Source of the DNA: Micromonospora sonchi
Lineage (GTDB): Bacteria > Actinomycetota > Actinomycetes > Mycobacteriales > Micromonosporaceae
NCBI RefSeq assembly: GCF_014646235.1
Contig: NZ_BMNB01000007.1
Span: 1-64,000, forward strand
Direction: 5' to 3'
Length of the DNA stretch: 64,000 bases
Part shown: one piece after another, positions 60,481-64,000 of the stretch
How positions within the stretch are numbered: the stretch's first letter is position 1
Layout: each line of letters begins with the position of its first letter
Program-made: the position numbers and the translations under genes
Notes under the pieces: model-generated
Database searches by the model: none
Told to the model about the DNA's origin: nothing
What the model saw: the letters and a program-made list of their open reading frames with translations, nothing else

Positions 60481-61170
60481 TCAGGCGGCGGCGACGAAGA
60501 CCCGGGAGGCGACCTCGCGGGGCAGCCGGATGCTCTCGCCGGAACGGTCGACGGACACCACGTCGCGTTCCTGCGACACCGTCACCGTGGCGCCCGGGTC
60601 GACGCCGGCGGCGTGCAGCTGTCGCAGCACCTCCGCGTCGCTCTGCACGCTCTCGCAGATCCGCCGGACGATCACCTTGCCGGTCAGGCCGGGGAAGGCC
60701 AGGTTGCGCTCGCTCTCGGCGGGCTCCGGCTCGGGGTGCCCGGGCGAGCCCAGCTCCTCGAGGCCGGGGATGGGGTTGCCGTACGGCGACCGGGTCGGCC
60801 GGTTGAGCAGGTCGTAGACCCGCTTCTCGACCGCGTCGCTCATCACGTGCTCCCAGCGGCAGGCCTCCTCGTGGGCCTCCTCGTAGGGCATCCCGATCAC
60901 GTTGACCAGGAGCAGTTCGGCGAGCCGGTGCTTGCGCATCACCGAGACGGCGGTGCTGCGGCCGAGTGGGGTGAGGGTGAGCTGCCGGTCACCCTCGACG
61001 GTGAGGAGGCCGTCGCGTTCCATCCGGGCGACGGTCTGGCTGACGGTGGGGCCGCTCTGGCGCAACCGTTCGGCGATTCGCGCGCGCAGCGGTGGCACCC
61101 CCTCCTCCTCGAGTTCGAGGATCGTCCGCAGGTACATCTCAGTGGTGTCAACAAGATCATGTTTGGCCAT
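60481..61170 (-). CDS. DtxR/IdeR-family metal-dependent repressor
   Basis: A 229-residue metalloregulator. The N-terminal winged helix (residues about 5-65, VDTTEMYLRTILELEEEGVPPLRARIAERL and GPTVSQTVARMERDGLL) is followed by the metal-binding/dimer domain (EEACRWEHVMSDAVEKRV) and an SH3-like C-terminal domain (about 150-225). It should repress iron (or manganese) uptake genes when metal is bound. ATG 61170 has GAGGTGG five bases before it, but that sequence is locked in a hairpin and preceded by a small ORF. Early codons are unusually AT-rich. Confidence 0.93.
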   Translation of the reverse strand: MAKHDLVDTTEMYLRTILELEEEGVPPLRARIAERLRQSGPTVSQTVARMERDGLLTVEGDRQLTLTPLGRSTAVSVMRKHRLAELLLVNVIGMPYEEAHEEACRWEHVMSDAVEKRVYDLLNRPTRSPYGNPIPGLEELGSPGHPEPEPAESERNLAFPGLTGKVIVRRICESVQSDAEVLRQLHAAGVDPGATVTVSQERDVVSVDRSGESIRLPREVASRVFVAAA

Positions 61171-61172
61171 GG

Positions 61173-61235
61173 TTACCACCTCTTTCCGGAGGTGGCTCCA
61201 CACACAATGGTGTCGACCAGGTCGTGAGACTTCAT
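61173..61235 (-). CDS. 20-codon upstream ORF mimicking the repressor N-terminus
   Basis: ATG 61235 opens a 20-codon frame beginning MKSHDLVDT, which echoes the start of the repressor itself (MAKHDLVDT), and ends at TAA two bases before the repressor ATG. It is in a different phase, so it is not an N-terminal extension. It overlaps the hairpin that covers the ribosome site, so translation of the uORF would open that hairpin. It is either a leader peptide or the relic of a frameshifted original start. Confidence 0.5.
   Translation of the reverse strand: MKSHDLVDTIVCGATSGKRW
61176..61195 (-). promoter_or_regulatory. Ribosome-site-sequestering hairpin before the DtxR-type gene
   Basis: On the minus strand CCACCTC (61195-61189) pairs perfectly with GAGGTGG (61182-61176) over a six-base loop. 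GAGGTGG is the ribosome site of the repressor, so this stem should lower its translation unless opened. Confidence 0.6.
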
Positions 61236-61330
61236 GGTGTCAGCGGCCCTCCAGTGATCGATGGTACCGTGCCGCACCTCGGATCAGCTCTGCCGAAGCG
61301 CCCGGTCACGGATGGTGTTGACTGGGCGTC

Positions 61331-62185
61331 ATGTCCGGTGCCGAGGAGCTTCTGATCGAGGCCGGGCGGCTCGCCGCCGAACTCGACGCGGTCGACCCGC
61401 CCACCCTGCTCGACGTGCGTTGGCGGCTGGTCGGGCCGCCCGGCCGCGACGACTACACGGCGGCGCACCTGCCCGGCGCGGTCTTCGTCGATCTGGACAC
61501 CGCGTTGTGCGGCCCGCCCGGCCCGGCGGGCCGGCACCCCCTGCCCGACCCGGCCGCGTTGCAGGCGGCGCTGCGGGCCGCCGGGGTGCGCGCCGGTCAC
61601 CCCGTGGTGGTGTACGACGGCGGCGACGGCATGTCCGCGGCCCGCGCCTGGTGGACGCTGCGCTGGGCGGGGCACCGGCCGGTACGGCTGCTGCACGGCG
61701 GCCTGCCGGCCTGGCTGTCCGCCGGCCTGCCCACCAGCACCGACGCGCCGACCCCGGCCGAGGGCGACGTCCTCGTCCGGCCGGGCGCCCTGCCGGTGCT
61801 CGACGCCCCGGCCGCCGCCGAACTGGCCGCCGGCGACGGCGTGCTGCTCGACGTCCGCGCCGCACCGCGCTACCGGGGCGAACACGAGCCGGTCGACCCC
61901 GTCGCCGGCCACGTTCCCGGTGCGGTGAACCTCCCGGCGGCCGAGTACGTCTCCGACGGCCGCTTCCCGGCCGCCGAGGCGCTGCGCGACCGGTTCGTCG
62001 TCACCGGGGTGATCGCCGGCGCGCCGGTCGGGGCGTACTGCGGTTCCGGGGTGGCCGCCGCGCAAGCTGTGCTGGCGTTGCATCTCGCCGGCCGCCCCGA
62101 CGCCGCGCTCTACGTCGGCTCCTGGAGCAACTGGGTCGCCGATCCGGACCGGCCGGTGGCCACCGGCTCGACACCAGGCGGCTGA
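61331..62185 (+). CDS. sseA: Thiosulfate/3-mercaptopyruvate sulfurtransferase (tandem rhodanese)
   Basis: A 284-residue protein with two rhodanese domains. The first (residues about 15-130, LLDVRWRLVG and HLPGAVFVDLDTALCG) is structural; the second carries the active Cys C237 in the loop CGSGVAA, preceded by LLDVRAAPRYRGEHEP and GHVPGAVNLPAAEY. The loop type CGSGV is found in 3-mercaptopyruvate enzymes. It transfers sulfur to cyanide or thiols. ATG 61331 starts a typical MSGAEELLIEAG; no ribosome site is obvious. Confidence 0.9.
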   Translation: MSGAEELLIEAGRLAAELDAVDPPTLLDVRWRLVGPPGRDDYTAAHLPGAVFVDLDTALCGPPGPAGRHPLPDPAALQAALRAAGVRAGHPVVVYDGGDGMSAARAWWTLRWAGHRPVRLLHGGLPAWLSAGLPTSTDAPTPAEGDVLVRPGALPVLDAPAAAELAAGDGVLLDVRAAPRYRGEHEPVDPVAGHVPGAVNLPAAEYVSDGRFPAAEALRDRFVVTGVIAGAPVGAYCGSGVAAAQAVLALHLAGRPDAALYVGSWSNWVADPDRPVATGSTPGG

Positions 62186-62213
62186 CCAGCCGGCCTCGTG
62201 CGACCATGGGCAG

Positions 62214-63395
62214 ATGTCCGACGACACGGTGGTGGTGTGGGACGAGTCGCTGCTCGCCTACGACCTCGGCGACCACCCGCTCGATCCGGTGCGGGTGGAG
62301 CTGACCATCGCGCTCGCCCGCGAACTCGGCATCCTGCGACGACCCGGCGTACGGCTGGTCGAGCCCGTGCCGGCCGATGACGCGCTGCTGGCCCGGGTGC
62401 ACGATCCGCGCTACCTCGACGCGGTCCGGATCGCGCCGCGTGACCCGCTCTTCGCCGGTTTCGGCCTGGGCACCCCGGACAATCCGGTCTTCGACGGGAT
62501 GCACGAGTCCAGCGCGCTGGTCGCCGGGGCGACCGTGGCTGCCGCCGAGGCGGTGTGGCGTGGTGCGGCACGCCGTGCCGTGAACGTGGCCGGCGGCCTG
62601 CATCACGCCATGCCGGCGCGGGCGGCCGGGTTCTGCGTCTACAACGACCCGGCGGTGGCCATCGCCCGGCTGCTCGACCTCGGCGCGGAGCGGATCGCGT
62701 ACGTCGATGTCGACGTGCATCACGGCGACGGGGTGCAGCAGATCTTCTGGGACGACCCCAGGGTGCTGACCGTCAGCCTGCACGAGACCCCGCTCGCGCT
62801 CTTCCCCGGCACCGGCTTCCCGGACGAGACCGGCGGGCCGGGCGCCGCGGGAACCGCGGTCAACATCGCGCTGCCGCCCGGGGTGGAGGACGCCGGCTGG
62901 CAGCGCGCCTTTCACGCGATCGTCCCGTCGGTGCTGCGCGCGTTCCGCCCGCAGCTGCTGTTCGCCCAGTGCGGTGCGGACGCCCACCGCGTCGACCCCC
63001 TCGCCGACCTGCACCTCTCCGTCGACGGGCAACGCGCGACCTACCTGGCGCTGCGGGCGCTCGCCGACGAACTGTGCGACGGACGCTGGGTGGCCACCGG
63101 CGGCGGCGGGTACGCGCTGGTGGAGGTGGTGCCCCGAGCCTGGACGCACCTGCTGGCGGTGGCTACCGGGGCGCCGCTGGAGCCGGCCACGCTGACCCCG
63201 CAGGCCTGGCGGGAGCTGGCCGCCAGTCGCCGACCCGGCTCCGACGTGCCGCTGCGGATGACCGACGACATCGACCCGGGGTACGAACCGTGGCAGCCCA
63301 CCGGTGAGCCCAGTCCGGTGGACCGGGCGATCGCCGCGACCCGCAAGGCGGTCTTCCCGCTGCTCGGCCTCGACCCGCACGATCCGCGCGACTGA
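62214..63395 (+). CDS. acuC: AcuC-type lysine deacetylase (class I HDAC family)
   Basis: A 393-residue zinc deacetylase of the histone deacetylase superfamily. The active site shows H130-H131 in GGLHHAMP, D165, D167, H169 and H170 in VDVDVHHGDG, and later CGADAHRVDPL and GGGGYALVEV. In Bacillus, AcuC removes acetyl groups from acetyl-CoA synthetase. Here the next gene encodes a Pat-type acetyltransferase, so the pair probably sets reversible acetylation of that enzyme or of other metabolic enzymes. GACCAT ends six bases before the ATG. Confidence 0.93.
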   Translation: MSDDTVVVWDESLLAYDLGDHPLDPVRVELTIALARELGILRRPGVRLVEPVPADDALLARVHDPRYLDAVRIAPRDPLFAGFGLGTPDNPVFDGMHESSALVAGATVAAAEAVWRGAARRAVNVAGGLHHAMPARAAGFCVYNDPAVAIARLLDLGAERIAYVDVDVHHGDGVQQIFWDDPRVLTVSLHETPLALFPGTGFPDETGGPGAAGTAVNIALPPGVEDAGWQRAFHAIVPSVLRAFRPQLLFAQCGADAHRVDPLADLHLSVDGQRATYLALRALADELCDGRWVATGGGGYALVEVVPRAWTHLLAVATGAPLEPATLTPQAWRELAASRRPGSDVPLRMTDDIDPGYEPWQPTGEPSPVDRAIAATRKAVFPLLGLDPHDPRD

Positions 63396-63420
63396 GCCGG
63401 CCGGGGGAGGGCCGTCCGAG

Positions 63421-64000
63421 GTGACCACAGCCGAACCAGCCGTGGACGTGCTGCTCAGCGACGGCAGCACCGTCCAGTTGCGGCCCATCCGCCCCTCGGA
63501 CGGGCCGGCGATCGTGGCCATGCACTCGCGATTCTCCGAGCGCACCCGCTACCTGCGCTACTTCTCGCCGTACCCGCGCATCCCCGAGCGGGACCTGCAG
63601 CGCTTCGTCAACGTCGACCACCGTGACCGGGAGGCGTTCGTGGTGCTGGCCGGCGACCGGATCGTCGCCGTCGGCCGGTACGAGCGGCTCGGCCCGGCCT
63701 CGCCGGACGCCGAGGTGGCCTTCGTGGTCGAGGACGCCTACCAGGGGCGGGGTATCGCTTCGGTGCTGCTGGAGCACCTCGCCGACGCCGCCCGGCGGGT
63801 CGGGATCGTCAACTTCGTCGCCGAGGTGCTGCCGGCCAACGGTCAGATGCTGCGGGTCTTCGCCGATTTCGGGTACCAGCTTCAGCGTGAGTTCGCCGAC
63901 GGTGTGGTGCACCTGACCTTCCCGATCGCCCCCACCGAGACCACCCTGACCGTGCAGCGCGGGCGGGAGCAGCGCACCGAGGCCCGCTCCGTCGCCCGGC
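63421..64000 (+). CDS. GNAT acetyltransferase (Pat/AcuA-like), start of a larger fusion
   Basis: The frame runs off the window after 193 residues. A GNAT domain covers residues about 15-170 (LRPIRPSDGPAIVAMHSRFS, acetyl-CoA loop EDAYQGRGIASVLLEHL, then VLPANGQMLRVFADFGY). The sequence continues with TTLTVQRGREQRTEARSVAR, the linker that in actinobacteria leads to an acyl-CoA synthetase (NDP-forming) domain, so the full protein is probably a bifunctional GNAT/acetyl-CoA ligase-like regulator. GTG 63421 is 26 bases after acuC with GGGGGAGG upstream. It should acetylate what AcuC deacetylates. Confidence 0.85.
   Translation, partial: MTTAEPAVDVLLSDGSTVQLRPIRPSDGPAIVAMHSRFSERTRYLRYFSPYPRIPERDLQRFVNVDHRDREAFVVLAGDRIVAVGRYERLGPASPDAEVAFVVEDAYQGRGIASVLLEHLADAARRVGIVNFVAEVLPANGQMLRVFADFGYQLQREFADGVVHLTFPIAPTETTLTVQRGREQRTEARSVAR

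Overview
The window is chromosomal DNA of very high GC content from a filamentous actinomycete, most likely a Micromonosporaceae member close to Micromonospora. The evidence is the strong G/C bias at third codon positions, many GTG and TTG starts, DUF397, DUF2277, DUF3046 and DUF5522 marker proteins, a mycobacterial/actinobacterial type SOS box, the order recA-recX, miaB, DUF349, miaA, dapF, hflX, lexA, nrdR, nrdJ, and intergenic palindromes of a kind I associate with Micromonospora. The species cannot be fixed from the sequence.

Layout: 0-0.2 kb is the 3' end of an IS200/IS605-type tnpB. 0.3-6.1 kb carries a small lipoprotein, a giant Lhr helicase (minus strand) and an unknown protein. 6.3-12.3 kb is a complete six-gene Mrp cation/proton antiporter operon (MrpA/B fused, then C-G). 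12.4-15.9 kb has a leaderless 33-codon ORF, two CNNM/CBS membrane proteins and a Spo0M-like protein. 15.9-19.1 kb has a LeuE-type exporter, a PNPOx-GNAT fusion and a divergent MocR regulator around a shared operator. 19.3-22.8 kb has UdgX, an acyl-CoA dehydrogenase, an MFS exporter and DUF3046. 23.0-25.8 kb is recA (split by an intein) and recX. After a 700-base gene-poor leader comes RNase Y, then the minus-strand gluABCD uptake operon, selD, an unknown protein, DUF2277 and miaB.

35.6-44.5 kb is an accessory island inserted into an otherwise conserved housekeeping neighbourhood. Its core is a tight four-gene operon: TPR protein, EACC1-like membrane protein, CHAT-protease/NB-ARC STAND ATPase, and a second TPR protein paralogous to the first. 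The TPR units are nearly identical 120-base DNA repeats. It is followed by a decayed XRE/DUF5753-DUF397 pair, an XRE-DUF5919 regulator, a small membrane protein plus XRE-TPR regulator, and a secreted pectate lyase. I regard the four-gene operon as the most interesting system here, a probable NTP-dependent immunity or programmed-death module.

44.6-64 kb returns to housekeeping: DUF349, a LigB-like protein, miaA, dapF, malic enzyme, hflX, a surface protein, lexA, the nrdR-nrdJ ribonucleotide reductase operon (nrdJ also split by an intein), DUF5522, a DtxR-type repressor with a regulatory leader, SseA, an AcuC deacetylase and the start of a Pat-type acetyltransferase. Recurrent non-coding themes are leaderless starts (a -10-like hexamer 6-7 bases before the start codon), SOS boxes at recA and lexA, and at least two families of dispersed intergenic palindromes. 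No tRNA, rRNA or CRISPR array was found.
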